From: an uncultured Clostridia bacterium
GTDB lineage: Bacteria; Bacillota; Clostridia; Oscillospirales; CAG-382
Length of the DNA: 64,000 nucleotides
Direction of reading: 5' to 3'
Assembly (NCBI GenBank): GCA_944375955.1
Contig: CALWBE010000013.1
Location: 1 to 64,000 of the forward strand
Positions 1 to 8,752 of this stretch are shown one piece after another. The stretch's first letter is position 1. Each line of letters starts with the position of its first letter. Both the position numbers and the translations under genes were made by a program. The notes beneath the pieces are model-generated. The model was not told the origin of the DNA. It was given only the letters and a program-made list of their open reading frames with translations, and did no database searches.

Positions 1-648
1 GGCTCGGTAAATATAGTTTTTCTCGGTGACAGCGTTACACACGGCTGCTTTGGCGCTACCGGAGATCCGAGGCGTGATCATGACAGATTTGCTTCATATA
101 CAATGAAATTTCACAAAATGATAGGAATGCTGTTTCCAAATACCGTATTCAACATAATAAATTCTGGTATCGGCGGAGAAACAGCTTCTATGGGGCTTGC
201 AAGGTTCGACCGCGATGTTCTTGCATATCATCCTGACCTCGTGGTGATATCTTTCGGTGTGAACGATCATACGGAACATGATAAATATATCGCTTCTTTA
301 TCGGAAATGTTCGATATATTAAATTCATTAGATATTCCCTGCGTTTATCTTACCGAACATATGATGAATACATACTCTGCCGATGATACTGCCGAACATA
401 TAAAAGAATACTCAAAAGTCACATGTGAAAAGCAAAATAACGGAACAATGGATAAGCTGTTTTCAGACGGCATTGCTCTTGCAAAATCAAAAAATATTAC
501 TGTATGCGATATGTACGGAAAGTGGAAAAATTTGTATTCATGCGGAGCTGATATAACCGGACTTCTTGCGAATCGTATAAATCACCCCATACCCGAAATG
601 CACGATATGATCGCTTACAGCCTTATTTCTACGCTTTTTTTTGAATAA
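1..648 (+). CDS. SGNH/GDSL-family hydrolase, 5' end outside the window
   Basis: The frame is open from base 1, so the gene begins upstream; about 215 residues are visible. The first visible residues contain FLGDSVTHG, the block I motif of SGNH hydrolases with the nucleophile serine after GD. VVISFGVNDH matches the block III GxND region, and the His in NHPIPEMHD near the C-terminus is the likely catalytic base. Members deacylate sugars, glycans or lipids; the substrate cannot be read from sequence. The length fits a single-domain enzyme missing only a short N-terminus. The gene ends at TAA, about 70 bases before the DUF1292 promoter. A second, longer SGNH protein lies at 32174-34120. Confidence 0.85.
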   Translation, partial: GSVNIVFLGDSVTHGCFGATGDPRRDHDRFASYTMKFHKMIGMLFPNTVFNIINSGIGGETASMGLARFDRDVLAYHPDLVVISFGVNDHTEHDKYIASLSEMFDILNSLDIPCVYLTEHMMNTYSADDTAEHIKEYSKVTCEKQNNGTMDKLFSDGIALAKSKNITVCDMYGKWKNLYSCGADITGLLANRINHPIPEMHDMIAYSLISTLFFE

Positions 649-716
649 TTTTTTTGAAAATAAACGAAAAAAGTCGTACGATTTTTTATTTCATATCCAT
701 AAATTCAATAAAGTTC

Positions 717-745
717 TTGACATAATTGATAAAATATAATAGAAT
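717..745 (+). promoter_or_regulatory. Sigma-A promoter for the DUF1292 gene
   Basis: TTGACA (717-722), a 17-base spacer and TAGAAT (740-745), about 75 bases before the start codon at 822. Confidence 0.7.
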
Positions 746-821
746 AATAATAGAGCAAACAAAATAAATATGTTTACTCGCTTTAACGTATTCTTCCCCA
801 TAAAGATAGGAGATTAACATC

Positions 822-1130
822 ATGGCAGATAATGAAAATATTTTTACTCTTACTGACGAAGAAGGAAATGAAAGTCAATTTGAGCTGATAGGCAATCTTG
901 ATATAAATGACAACACATATGTTGCTCTTGTTCCGGTAGATACAAAAGAGGGTGATGAAGAGGAATATGTCATCCTCAAAGTGGAAGAAGACGAAAACGG
1001 CGAGGAATTCCTCGTTACAATCGACGACGATGATGAGTTTGATGAAGTGGCAGACGCTTTCGAAGATGAGTTTATGGCGGAATTTGACTATGACGCCGCT
1101 GAACAAACCAGTGATAACGAGGAAAAATAA
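822..1130 (+). CDS. DUF1292 (YrzB-like) acidic protein
   Basis: A 102-residue, very acidic protein with an N-terminal stretch like FTLTDEEGNESQFELIG and a central EEEYVILKVEED, the pattern of the DUF1292 family that is common in Firmicutes. The C-terminus is almost all Asp/Glu with aromatic residues. The function of the family is not established. An AGGAG site (about 809-813) precedes the ATG. In many Firmicutes the gene lies near ruvX; here ruvX is 33 kb away and this gene has its own promoter and stands alone. It has no signal peptide or membrane segment. Confidence 0.85.
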   Translation: MADNENIFTLTDEEGNESQFELIGNLDINDNTYVALVPVDTKEGDEEEYVILKVEEDENGEEFLVTIDDDDEFDEVADAFEDEFMAEFDYDAAEQTSDNEEK

Positions 1131-1157
1131 AAAAATATAACAAGCAGCTATATTTTT
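1131..1157 (+). terminator. Weak A/U hairpin after DUF1292
   Basis: AAAAATATA (1131-1139) pairs with TATATTTTT (1149-1157). The stem is A/U only but ends in a T run directly after the stop codon, so a weak terminator is plausible. Confidence 0.4.
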
Positions 1158-1237
1158 CATTTATTCGTATAGTCACTCTGCATTTTAAAATAATTCTTCC
1201 TGCTGAGTTTGTGATTATCCGGTCATATAAGCCCACA

Positions 1238-1428
1238 AATTTAAATTGGAGTCCGAAGAAGTTTTCGCACGCAGGTATGCAGACCTCCCGTCTCTCCCGT
1301 TCCCCGGCAATTCGCCGGAAAAGACCGGAGATTTAACGGATGTTGGGAGCACAAAGCCGCGAATAGGACACCTCCCTTGCTAAGGCAGGGTTTCTTCTGT
1401 CGGGTAACACGGCCCCGCGGGGTTTTAT
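1238..1428 (+). ncRNA. ssrS: 6S RNA
   Basis: A gene-free structured stretch of about 190 nt. CCGAAGAAG (1253-1261) pairs with CTTCTGTCGG (1394-1403) as closing stem, and TTCGC pairs with GCGAA. A long apical arm is capped by CCGGC/GCCGG around 1304-1318. The 3' side of the central bubble carries the small hairpin CCCTTGCTAAGGCAGGG. Order and motifs (TTCGCA on the 5' side; GCGA, GACAC, CCTTG and AGGGTT on the 3' side) parallel E. coli 6S RNA, which binds sigma-70 RNA polymerase and mimics an open promoter. A TATAAG element at about 1226 would start transcription near 1238, and a GC hairpin with T tract ends the transcript. Confidence 0.75.
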
Positions 1429-1432
1429 TTTG
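1411..1432 (+). terminator. Terminator of the 6S RNA gene
   Basis: A CCCCGCGGGG stem (3 bp around a CGCG loop, extendable) followed by TTTTATTTT, at the 3' end of the 6S RNA. Confidence 0.55.
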
Positions 1433-1477
1433 GTTTTTTAATCATTGTAAAAAATTCCGCAATTACGGGATAATATA

Positions 1478-1515
1478 AAATTCGGCCGGATTATTTTATA
1501 ATAACGGTCGAATTT
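1478..1515 (+). terminator. Hairpin with T tract between 6S RNA and the CBM6-like gene
   Basis: AAATTCGGCCG (1478-1488) pairs with CGGTCGAATTT (1505-1515), 11 bp with one G-U pair, followed by TTATTTTAATG. It is probably a back-up terminator that isolates the next promoter. The rest of the 1433-1586 spacer holds nothing else that I see. Confidence 0.5.
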
Positions 1516-1586
1516 TTATTTTAATGTATTTATGCACAAAAATTTGTTTTTTTTCCATCTTTTTTTGTAAAAATAATTAAAAATGA

Positions 1587-1615
1587 TTGACTTACTGTAA
1601 AAACAATATTATAAT
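1587..1615 (+). promoter_or_regulatory. Strong sigma-A promoter of the CBM6-like gene
   Basis: TTGACT (1587-1592), a 17-base spacer and a perfect TATAAT (1610-1615). Transcription would begin near 1622, which rules out the in-frame ATG at 1620 and leaves a leader of about 60 nt before the ATG at 1681. Confidence 0.85.
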
Positions 1616-1680
1616 ATAGATGGTAAGTCACGTTAGTATTGCGGACTATCCAAAAAATATTTTACGGAGGATAATAAACA

Positions 1681-2303
1681 TGAAAAGAATCGTAGTAGCT
1701 CTTATGACAGTGGTTCTTCTCTGCACACTCGTAACACCAGCGTTTGCAGCAGATCCTAAGAACGCATTCGAGAATGTAGTTATGAACGCAAACGAAGATG
1801 AATTCGGCTATATCGCTAATGATAGCGAAAGAACACGAAATGGGACAAATATTAGCTATATGGAAGCATACGGCTGCGGCAACGGCGCAATGGGAGATGC
1901 TGTACAGTTCAAGAATCTTGACTTCGGCGAAAACGGCGCTAAAGAAATGACAATATTCTTCTCATACGGCGGAGAAAATACAACAACAGTAGCAGCAAAG
2001 CTTGACAGTCTGTCAGCTGAACCTTTTGCAACATTCGCTATTACCAACACCGGCGGATGGGATAAGACAAAGGCAAAGGAATTCACAGCAGATGTATCTG
2101 TACCGGGCGGAGTTCATGACGTATTTGTTGAATTTACAAACGAAGAGTCAGGATCTTTCTCATATATTCGTTTTACAGAAGCAGACGCTCCTATCGAAAC
2201 AACAACACCTGTTGCTCCTGCAACAGCAGATATGGGCGTTATAGCAAGCGTCGCTGCAATCATGACTTCTGCAGCAGGCTTCGTTGCTCTTAAAAAGAGA
2301 TAA
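1681..2303 (+). CDS. Secreted CBM6-like carbohydrate-binding protein
   Basis: 207 residues from the ATG at 1681, chosen because ACGGAGGA precedes it and the promoter places the RNA start near 1622. Residues 1-23 are a signal peptide ending PAFA/AD. The middle (about 30-170) looks like a CBM6-type beta-sandwich: a GDAVQFKNLDFG strand, FFSYGG, and a GGVHDVFVEFT segment that matches the closing strands of that fold. There is no catalytic domain. The tail has a Thr/Pro/Ala linker, a hydrophobic segment and a final KKR, the shape of a cell-wall sorting signal but without a recognisable LPXTG. A strong promoter and terminator suggest an abundant, monocistronic surface or secreted protein. The ligand is unknown. 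Confidence 0.75.
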
Positions 2304-2359
2304 GTTTTAAGAACTAAATAATTTTTAAGTTATCTTAAAATTTAAAACTAATAATTGAA

Positions 2360-2403
2360 AATAAAAGTCATTCAGATTTTTTCTGAACGGCTTTTATTTT
2401 TTT
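2360..2403 (+). terminator. Intrinsic terminator after the CBM6-like gene
   Basis: AATAAAAG (2360-2367) pairs with CTTTTATT (2391-2398); the inner TTCAG/CTGAA extends the stem and a T run follows. Confidence 0.85.
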
Positions 2404-2775
2404 ACAAATTTAAATAAAATCAATAAAAATTAAACACTGCAGTTTTATTAGAAAAGTGAGTTTTTACATTTTTATATAAACAAACACAGATATTAAAAAA
2501 CATCAGACTTGATCATATTAAATAAAATCATGAAATAAATTCTGCTTTTATTATAAACCTATTGCTATTAAATATTAATTATACTTGGCTACAATAAACC
2601 TGTATAAAGATAAAACAGATGCTAAAAACAGCAAGTAATTTATAATTTATGTATTATCCATATTGAATCATTTTACCATGTTCATCTCATCAGAAAATCA
2701 ATATATAAAGCATAAAATAATGCTGAAATACAACGAGAAAGGCGTTATTTTTAAATATATGTTATTGTAAAATAA
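2404..2775. other. AT-rich spacer without a recognised feature
   Basis: About 370 bases of very AT-rich sequence between two convergent terminators. No reading frame, promoter or structured RNA that I can support. Confidence 0.6.
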
Positions 2776-2802
2776 AAGCGCATTATTAAAAATAATGCGC
2801 TT
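2776..2802 (-). terminator. Terminator of the first SLH/beta-helix gene
   Basis: A perfect 12-bp stem, AAGCGCATTATT and its complement around an AAA loop. On the minus strand it is followed by TTATTTT. Confidence 0.85.
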
Positions 2803-2840
2803 CTTTTAATTTTAATTATATCAATTTATATTGTCCTGTG

Positions 2841-5800
2841 TCATTCATCTATGGCAACAGTAACAGCATTATAGTCTCCAAAATAATTTCTTATATCGTT
2901 GTGCATATCATATGTACAAGTCTTTAAAACACCTTTAAGTAAGCCTAAAGTACAGCCTATAGTCTGGATATAAATATTGCTGTCATCCTCTTCGGTAGAA
3001 TTTGCCGGAAGATTAAGCAGATAACCGGCACACCTGTCGAATATATTATAAAATGCATGCTCATCTTCATTGAGGCTGAGAGACGCACCACAATACATAC
3101 GTGCTGATTTTTGACGGTATCTTACTATAGATCCCCAGCCGTAACCGCCCATTCGCAGGACATTATACGCACTTATAACATCTCTTGTATATTTGTCCTC
3201 CGGAGGAGTTGAACCGTCACCGGGTGCGTTATAAAATTCTATTCCCCAGTGGCAGTATTCTATAAGGTTTCCGTAATAGCGTACCCCTTCCTGAGTACAT
3301 GCCGTACCGTCGGAAAACTGATGCGTAACACCTGTATCATATATCTGATACATCCAGTTATTTTCTACATGATAGCCGTTGCAGCCTCCGTATATCTCAA
3401 CCGCATTGCCGTAGTTTACAGCAGCACTATTGCCGTTTTTCTGCAAAACCGAACCGCCAAGCCATGAGAAAACACAGTTTGTAACAGTTACATCTTCGCA
3501 TGTTCCAAATCCAACAGCGTGAGCTCCGGTAAATTTCATTGCAAGATTATCTATAGTACATCCATTTGGATTGCCCGCAACAAATATATTTATACGTTCG
3601 CCTATCTCTATAGAATCAAATCTTTCTCCCGGATTTCCTTCAGTACTGTATAAATATAAATCTCCCACTGTCATTAAACCTGCGGTAATATCGGAATAAA
3701 ACTGAAGATCTTCATTTAAATCAGCAGGCCCTGTAAAATTAAATGTGTCAAGATTCATTATCTTACCATACAGCTCGTAATATGAATCTTCACTGTAATC
3801 AAATAGATCATGGTCAAAGCCTATAATTCCGACATTTTGCAACTTTTCAGTACATTTATAAACATTGGGATACTCAGTTTCTACCCACAGTGACGGATCA
3901 CCGCCGTAATTCTTTTTAGACTGCATTATAAGCGGCTTGTCTCCGCTCCCGTATGAACCGTACACAACACCTCCGGACACTGTAATCTGACCGCGGTAAA
4001 TACCGCCGCGCTCAAACAGTACGGCATCTCCTGAGCGAAGTGTTATAGTCTTTAATTTTGAAATAGTTTTTATAGGTCTGCTTTCAGATTTCCCATCGTT
4101 TGCATCATTTCCGTTCTTTTCGGAAACATAATATATTGTTCCTGTTATTCTGTCAGAATAAATATCCAAAGTATTAGGCGTATACAAAATGTCTTTCTTC
4201 ATCTGTTCAGAAATTACATCAACGCCTTCTCTTATAGCTTCGCCGCTTAGGTAACTCGATTGAGCATATAAAGATTTTACATAATTTTCGGCACCGCTTC
4301 CGGGAGCAGGAATAACATATTGTTCACCCAATGAACTGAATGTCCAATTTCCGGAAGCAAGATCAGATGATGCCGCAGCTATTTGAGTTTCGGCCCAGTG
4401 TCCCGACGTATCAGAAAAATCCGATACTGCATCAGACGCCGGAGTTCTGTCAATATATCTGTTTATAATAGTTACAGCCTCGGCTCTTGTCAATGTTTTT
4501 TCAGGTCCGAAACTGCCGTCCTCAAATCCGTTTACGCATCCGCTTCTTGCCGCGCTCATTATTGCATTGTAATAAGGGGAATCACTTGAAACGTCAGAAA
4601 AATCAAAAAGCTTTATTGACACCGGGTATTTGGGAAGAATATTGTCAACTATGTATACAAATTCACCCCTTGTTATACTCTTCTCAGCATAAAGCAAAGA
4701 ACTTTCATTCCACTCTGAGGGAAGTATATCCATATATTCAAGATATGCGATCGCGTCGTAATACCAGTCGCTCTTTAATAAATCTGTAAATTCCGTTGTG
4801 TACTTGTTTCTAATAGTATCAGGATTTGTTGTGGCGCTTATTATAAGGCTGACAGCTTCCGCACGGCTTATAGGCTCATCAGGATGGAAAGTGCCGTCAG
4901 GATATCCATCTACATAAGAGGTTTCAAGAAGCTCTGCAGTTGCTTGTCCCTCTCTCAAATACTTTATAACATGTTCTCCGGGTTCGACCGTTATTTCTCC
5001 GTCAGAAATTTCTTCGCCGTCAAGCTGTGCATAATATCCTTTATTCGACGTTACTTTGAACACGCCGGGATTATCAGTAGCCTCAACCATTCCATGATTT
5101 CCAGAGCGAATTACATATACGCCGTTTTGGGCTTCAGGAAGCTCATATGATGATATAGTTGCGTTATTAAACACTAATGCCACAAAGCCTCCGACAGTAT
5201 TGTCGTTTATGCGCGCTGTATTTACACCGCCTACAATGCCCTCATTAACTGTAATTATGACATTGCCGTCAATACGTGCAGTAGTATGCGAAGTACTGTA
5301 TGCATCAAATCCAATGGTAATACGAGAAATCGAACCGCCGTTTAATGTCAGAGAACAATCACCTGTAACGCCCTGGCTTGGCGAAGTCGCGTATCCGCCT
5401 CCCACAAAAATTATCTCGGCAGATCCGTTTTCCACAATTGTATTTGTAGATGATACTACACCGTATTTGCTTTCGCCTATTCCGTCATGCACAACAAAAG
5501 TGTAGCCTTCGCTGACAATTCCGTTTCCTATAGTAAATTTATATCCGCAGGTATTGACAAAACAGCTTGATCTTGCCGGAACCATTTTTAGATATTCGAT
5601 TTTTGTTTCTCCCAATAAGCCGATAGCATTATATCTTAACTTAGCATCCTCGTATATTTCACCTGTTGCGGGATCTTTTCCAGTAATAGTTATTGGCTTT
5701 GTCTGGCTCGCCCATCCCCATGCTTTTTTAGCATCATTCCACGCCTTACTATTATCACTTTCTACATCTCCCATTATTACAACCGTTCCTCCTCCGTAGC

Positions 5801-6011
5801 CGGAAAGAGTTTTATAAGCGGCTGCAAGCGTTTTATACGGTGAAGAAGCCGTTCCGCTGCCGTAATCGCTTCCGTTAGGACTTACATAAACCGTAACTGC
5901 ATCATCAGCTGAAACGCTTGTCGGATATACGGCAAACGACACAGATACGAGAATAATTGCAACAAAAAATGAGATTGCTCTCATCAATCGAGTTTTTTTT
6001 GCAAAATTCAC
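2841..6011 (-). CDS. SLH-domain surface protein with N-terminal and C-terminal beta-helix regions
   Basis: 1056 residues from a GTG at 6011, chosen because GGAGG lies 8 bases upstream; longer in-frame starts lack a ribosome site. Residues about 8-35 are a signal peptide ending VSADD. An N-terminal region begins VYVSPNGSDYGSG, the usual opening of pectate-lyase-like beta-helix proteins. Three SLH motifs lie at roughly 365-540 (GYPDGTFHPDEPISRAEA, a diverged middle copy with ITRGEF, and GFEDGSFGPEKTLTRAEA). From about 625 a right-handed beta-helix domain opens with YYVSEKNGNDANDG and has many NxW/NxxF turns. It probably attaches to secondary cell-wall polymer and binds or cleaves a polysaccharide. 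The gene at 38848-42105 is a paralogue with the same layout. Confidence 0.85.
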   Translation of the reverse strand: MNFAKKTRLMRAISFFVAIILVSVSFAVYPTSVSADDAVTVYVSPNGSDYGSGTASSPYKTLAAAYKTLSGYGGGTVVIMGDVESDNSKAWNDAKKAWGWASQTKPITITGKDPATGEIYEDAKLRYNAIGLLGETKIEYLKMVPARSSCFVNTCGYKFTIGNGIVSEGYTFVVHDGIGESKYGVVSSTNTIVENGSAEIIFVGGGYATSPSQGVTGDCSLTLNGGSISRITIGFDAYSTSHTTARIDGNVIITVNEGIVGGVNTARINDNTVGGFVALVFNNATISSYELPEAQNGVYVIRSGNHGMVEATDNPGVFKVTSNKGYYAQLDGEEISDGEITVEPGEHVIKYLREGQATAELLETSYVDGYPDGTFHPDEPISRAEAVSLIISATTNPDTIRNKYTTEFTDLLKSDWYYDAIAYLEYMDILPSEWNESSLLYAEKSITRGEFVYIVDNILPKYPVSIKLFDFSDVSSDSPYYNAIMSAARSGCVNGFEDGSFGPEKTLTRAEAVTIINRYIDRTPASDAVSDFSDTSGHWAETQIAAASSDLASGNWTFSSLGEQYVIPAPGSGAENYVKSLYAQSSYLSGEAIREGVDVISEQMKKDILYTPNTLDIYSDRITGTIYYVSEKNGNDANDGKSESRPIKTISKLKTITLRSGDAVLFERGGIYRGQITVSGGVVYGSYGSGDKPLIMQSKKNYGGDPSLWVETEYPNVYKCTEKLQNVGIIGFDHDLFDYSEDSYYELYGKIMNLDTFNFTGPADLNEDLQFYSDITAGLMTVGDLYLYSTEGNPGERFDSIEIGERINIFVAGNPNGCTIDNLAMKFTGAHAVGFGTCEDVTVTNCVFSWLGGSVLQKNGNSAAVNYGNAVEIYGGCNGYHVENNWMYQIYDTGVTHQFSDGTACTQEGVRYYGNLIEYCHWGIEFYNAPGDGSTPPEDKYTRDVISAYNVLRMGGYGWGSIVRYRQKSARMYCGASLSLNEDEHAFYNIFDRCAGYLLNLPANSTEEDDSNIYIQTIGCTLGLLKGVLKTCTYDMHNDIRNYFGDYNAVTVAIDE

Positions 6012-6060
6012 GGAAAATACCTCCGATATTTTTAAAAATTCATATATTTTAACATTTAAT

Positions 6061-6089
6061 ATTATATTATAAAAAAGCAAATTTGTCAA
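6061..6089 (-). promoter_or_regulatory. Sigma-A promoter of the first SLH/beta-helix gene
   Basis: On the minus strand TTGACA (6084-6089), a 17-base spacer and TATAAT (6061-6066), giving a leader of about 45 nt before the GTG at 6011. Confidence 0.85.
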
Positions 6090-6177
6090 CCGGAACTATT
6101 TTCTCGTAAGTTTTAGAGTTTGTCTGTTTTTATACAGCTTTTCTGTATAAAAATTTAAGCCTAATGTTCGGTTAATA

Positions 6178-7002
6178 TTATGTTATTTTTTGATAAACCG
6201 ATATTTCAAATGAAAGCTCGGTATCTATAAACGGAAAACGTAAAAGCTTTTGCGCATCTGATCTTGAGGTTTTCCAATAATAAGGTGTCATGGCAAAAAG
6301 ATCTGTTATATCCTCTTCTGCTATTCGCGCATTGTAATCCAACGATTCTTTTCCTATATATTTAAAGCCTTCATATTCCCGCAGCTTTTCCTCGTTGTCA
6401 TACGGATTTTCATAAATTGCCTTTTTGAGTCCCGAAAGATGATATTTCCCCGGCCCTGCTACAAACATAAATCCGCCTTCTTTTAAAACCCGGAAATTCT
6501 CCTTTTCTCCAACCGGAGCAAAAACTGATATAACCGCGTTAAAAGTTTCGTCAAAAAAAGGCAGTGAAAAAATGCCGCAAACAGAATATCTGTTTTTTTC
6601 TCCATATGAGGTTTTTTCGCTTTTTGCCGCAAGCTTTATAGCTTCCTTTGCCAAATCCACTCCGTAAAGTTCAGAATTTGGAAAATATTTTCTTGCGGCA
6701 CGTAGATAATACCCCTCTCCGCAACCTGCGTCCAATACTTTAAAAGGAGCTGCATATTTATTTAAGGTCTCGCACAACAATAAAGCAAATTTCTCGTAAT
6801 ATCCCTTTGACAGAAAGCGTCTGCGCGACAGACACATTTCCGCGCTGTCCCCGCTGTCGCTTTTTCCAAGCGCCAAATTGACATATCCTTCCTTTGCAAT
6901 ATCAAAATTGTGGCCATTCTCACATATGCAGCTTTTGCCGGTAATATGCAATGGCAATAAACATACGGGACATTTGTAAGCTGTTGTTGTCATATTTCTC
7001 AT
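6178..7002 (-). CDS. rlmA: 23S rRNA (guanine-N1)-methyltransferase, RlmA family
   Basis: 274 residues. The N-terminus holds a zinc ribbon (CPVC, then CICENGH), followed by GYVNLALGKSDSGDS and MCLSRRRFLSKGYYE, the signature of the RlmA/TlrB family that methylates G745 or G748 in 23S rRNA helix 35. The S-adenosylmethionine fold follows with LDAGCGEGYYL as motif I and YGVDLAKEAI as motif II. The start codon lies 3 bases after the SDR stop, so the genes are cotranscribed. In some actinomycetes a relative gives tylosin resistance; here a housekeeping role is more likely. It is an odd partner for the two metabolic genes upstream. Confidence 0.88.
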   Translation of the reverse strand: MRNMTTTAYKCPVCLLPLHITGKSCICENGHNFDIAKEGYVNLALGKSDSGDSAEMCLSRRRFLSKGYYEKFALLLCETLNKYAAPFKVLDAGCGEGYYLRAARKYFPNSELYGVDLAKEAIKLAAKSEKTSYGEKNRYSVCGIFSLPFFDETFNAVISVFAPVGEKENFRVLKEGGFMFVAGPGKYHLSGLKKAIYENPYDNEEKLREYEGFKYIGKESLDYNARIAEEDITDLFAMTPYYWKTSRSDAQKLLRFPFIDTELSFEISVYQKIT

Positions 7003-7005
7003 TTT

Positions 7006-7752
7006 TTAATCTCTTCCGCCGCAGCTTCTTCCGCCGTCGATAACATAATTGTCTCCGGTAATAAACGCAGCCTTATCCGAGCACAAATACATTACAAGAT
7101 CTACTACCTCTGACGGTTCGGCAGCTCTGCCCAGTGCAGTTTTCATATTCGCCATCGCCGGTCGTGTAAGCACAGGTCCCGGAGAAACCATACAGCAGCG
7201 AACTCCGTATGGAGCTCCTATGAGCGCCATCGATTTTGTAAATCCTACAAGTCCGCTTTTCGCCGCGCTGTAATCAGCTGCTCCGCTTCCTGTAACTCCG
7301 TCTACCGAACCGATATTAACTATAACGCCGCTTTTTTGTTCCTTCATATACTTTATAGCGCATTTTGCCATATATAGAGGAGCTCGAAAATTAACATCTA
7401 TGCCCCACTCAAGAGCCTCAAGCGACAAGCCGGTAAAATCACACTGTTCGTTGAAAATTCGTCCTGCCCATCCTCCGGCATAACTTACGGTTATATCAAC
7501 AGATCCGAATTCATTCTTCGCCGTATCGACGGCATTTTTTATTTCCTCAAATGACCTTACGTTTGTAACGACAGGCAATACTTTTCCGCCTGCCGATTTT
7601 TTTATTTCTTCGGCGCATTTCTCAAGCGCATCCTTGTTTACGTCGAGCATAACGACATTTGCGCCTTCCTCATAAAAGCATTTGCTTGTCAAAAATCCCA
7701 TACCGGAAGCCGCTCCGGTTATAACCGCCGTTTTATTTTCAAATCTTCTCAT
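7006..7752 (-). CDS. Short-chain dehydrogenase/reductase (SDR)
   Basis: 248 residues from the ATG at 7752, chosen for the GAGGAG site 7 bases upstream; the frame is open further but would overlap the preceding gene. It shows TGAASGMG near residue 13 (NAD(P) binding), Asp in MLDVN (favours NAD), Ser of NIGSVDG and the YSAAK motif that completes the Ser-Tyr-Lys centre. SYAGG replaces the usual NNAG motif. The 13-base gap to the dehydroquinase-like gene suggests that it acts on a product of, or in the same pathway as, that enzyme. The substrate is unknown. Confidence 0.85.
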   Translation of the reverse strand: MRRFENKTAVITGAASGMGFLTSKCFYEEGANVVMLDVNKDALEKCAEEIKKSAGGKVLPVVTNVRSFEEIKNAVDTAKNEFGSVDITVSYAGGWAGRIFNEQCDFTGLSLEALEWGIDVNFRAPLYMAKCAIKYMKEQKSGVIVNIGSVDGVTGSGAADYSAAKSGLVGFTKSMALIGAPYGVRCCMVSPGPVLTRPAMANMKTALGRAAEPSEVVDLVMYLCSDKAAFITGDNYVIDGGRSCGGRD

Positions 7753-7765
7753 ATGTAAACTCTCC

Positions 7766-8539
7766 TCAGTCGCGGAATCTCTTATAGTCAAGATTTCCGT
7801 ATATTTCACGAACAGCGCGCAGCAGCGGCTTATCTTTATGGCTGTATGCCGTATACTGCTGTACGCACAAAACCATGCACGATCCGAATAACGGTGCTAT
7901 TACACGATGAACTTTGCCGTATTGTCCCATACATATATGCAAAAACGGTACTTTTAAATTTTTCCTAAGCTGTGTGGTCAGATATATTCCTTTCAAAAGT
8001 TCATCCTCACTTGTAACCTGCGCTGCTATCTTTACTATATCCGCTCCGCGCGATTCAAGGTTAAGAGCCATCTCAAGAACCTTATCCGGTTCGACAAAAT
8101 TGAATATATGAGCTGACGTCATAACCCGTCCACCCATGGAATGAGCTTTTTCTATAACTTCCTTCTGCTTTTTTACAGCCTCCGTATCATCCGTATAACA
8201 GATTCCTTCATGCGCGTCAAACATGTCAGCAAATACATCGATATAATCTGCCCCGGCATCTATTGCTTCAATCAGCATTGAAGCGTTTTCTGCGTCTGTT
8301 CTGCCTTCCCTTCGGTAATCAAGTGCCAAAACTGGCTTATCCTCGGCATATTTGAAAATCTCATTTAAACTTTCCTTGTTTCTATATTCTTGATTCAATG
8401 CTTCAATATGTAATAAAAAACCATCCGCTCCGTCAAATACCGCATTGCGCATCGTTGCTATGATTTCTGATTTCTCAGGATTATTGAGAGAACATACAAG
8501 ATCCGGATGTCCGCTTCCGTTTCCAAAAAGATATCTCAT
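7766..8539 (-). CDS. Type I 3-dehydroquinate dehydratase-like TIM-barrel enzyme
   Basis: 257 residues. Features resembling class I dehydroquinase: an Arg-containing ALDYRREGR strand, SAHIFNF at the place of the catalytic His, ADIVKIAAQV with the putative Schiff-base Lys, and VHRVIAPLFGSCM, which resembles the closing loop. The N-terminus is diverged, starting directly at GSGHPDLVCSL. The partner is an SDR rather than an AroE-type shikimate dehydrogenase, and no other aro gene is nearby, so a catabolic or analogue-specific reaction is as likely as shikimate synthesis. A GAGG site precedes the ATG. It is the first gene of a three-gene operon. Confidence 0.7.
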   Translation of the reverse strand: MRYLFGNGSGHPDLVCSLNNPEKSEIIATMRNAVFDGADGFLLHIEALNQEYRNKESLNEIFKYAEDKPVLALDYRREGRTDAENASMLIEAIDAGADYIDVFADMFDAHEGICYTDDTEAVKKQKEVIEKAHSMGGRVMTSAHIFNFVEPDKVLEMALNLESRGADIVKIAAQVTSEDELLKGIYLTTQLRKNLKVPFLHICMGQYGKVHRVIAPLFGSCMVLCVQQYTAYSHKDKPLLRAVREIYGNLDYKRFRD

Positions 8540-8571
8540 TATTTATTCCTCCTGTTTTATTGTTTTTTATC

Positions 8572-8599
8572 ATTATACTGTTTATACTCAAAAATTCAA
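8572..8599 (-). promoter_or_regulatory. Promoter of the dehydroquinase-like/SDR/rlmA operon
   Basis: Minus strand TTGAAT (8594-8599), a 16-base spacer and TATAAT (8572-8577). It lies in the 213-base spacer shared with the divergent AraC gene, so the regulator could act here. Confidence 0.65.
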
Positions 8600-8752
8600 A
8601 TGCGGTTTACGATATATTATTTATAAATTACGATACAATTTTTCGCAAACAGTTTTGGATTTTCGGCTTTTTTTCTATACTGATATTGAAATCCGCTAAA
8701 AAAAGCTATAAAATAATATCATACTGAAAAACAGAAAACAGGTGAATTTGCA

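Noticed and set aside
1238-1428. T-box or other riboswitch before the secreted protein gene
   Set aside because: No GGTGG antiterminator motif or specifier loop is visible; the fold fits 6S RNA, and a separate consensus promoter follows it.
1620-1680. Upstream ATG (1620) as start of the CBM6-like gene
   Set aside because: The promoter puts the RNA start at about 1622, and the signal peptide and ribosome site belong to the ATG at 1681.
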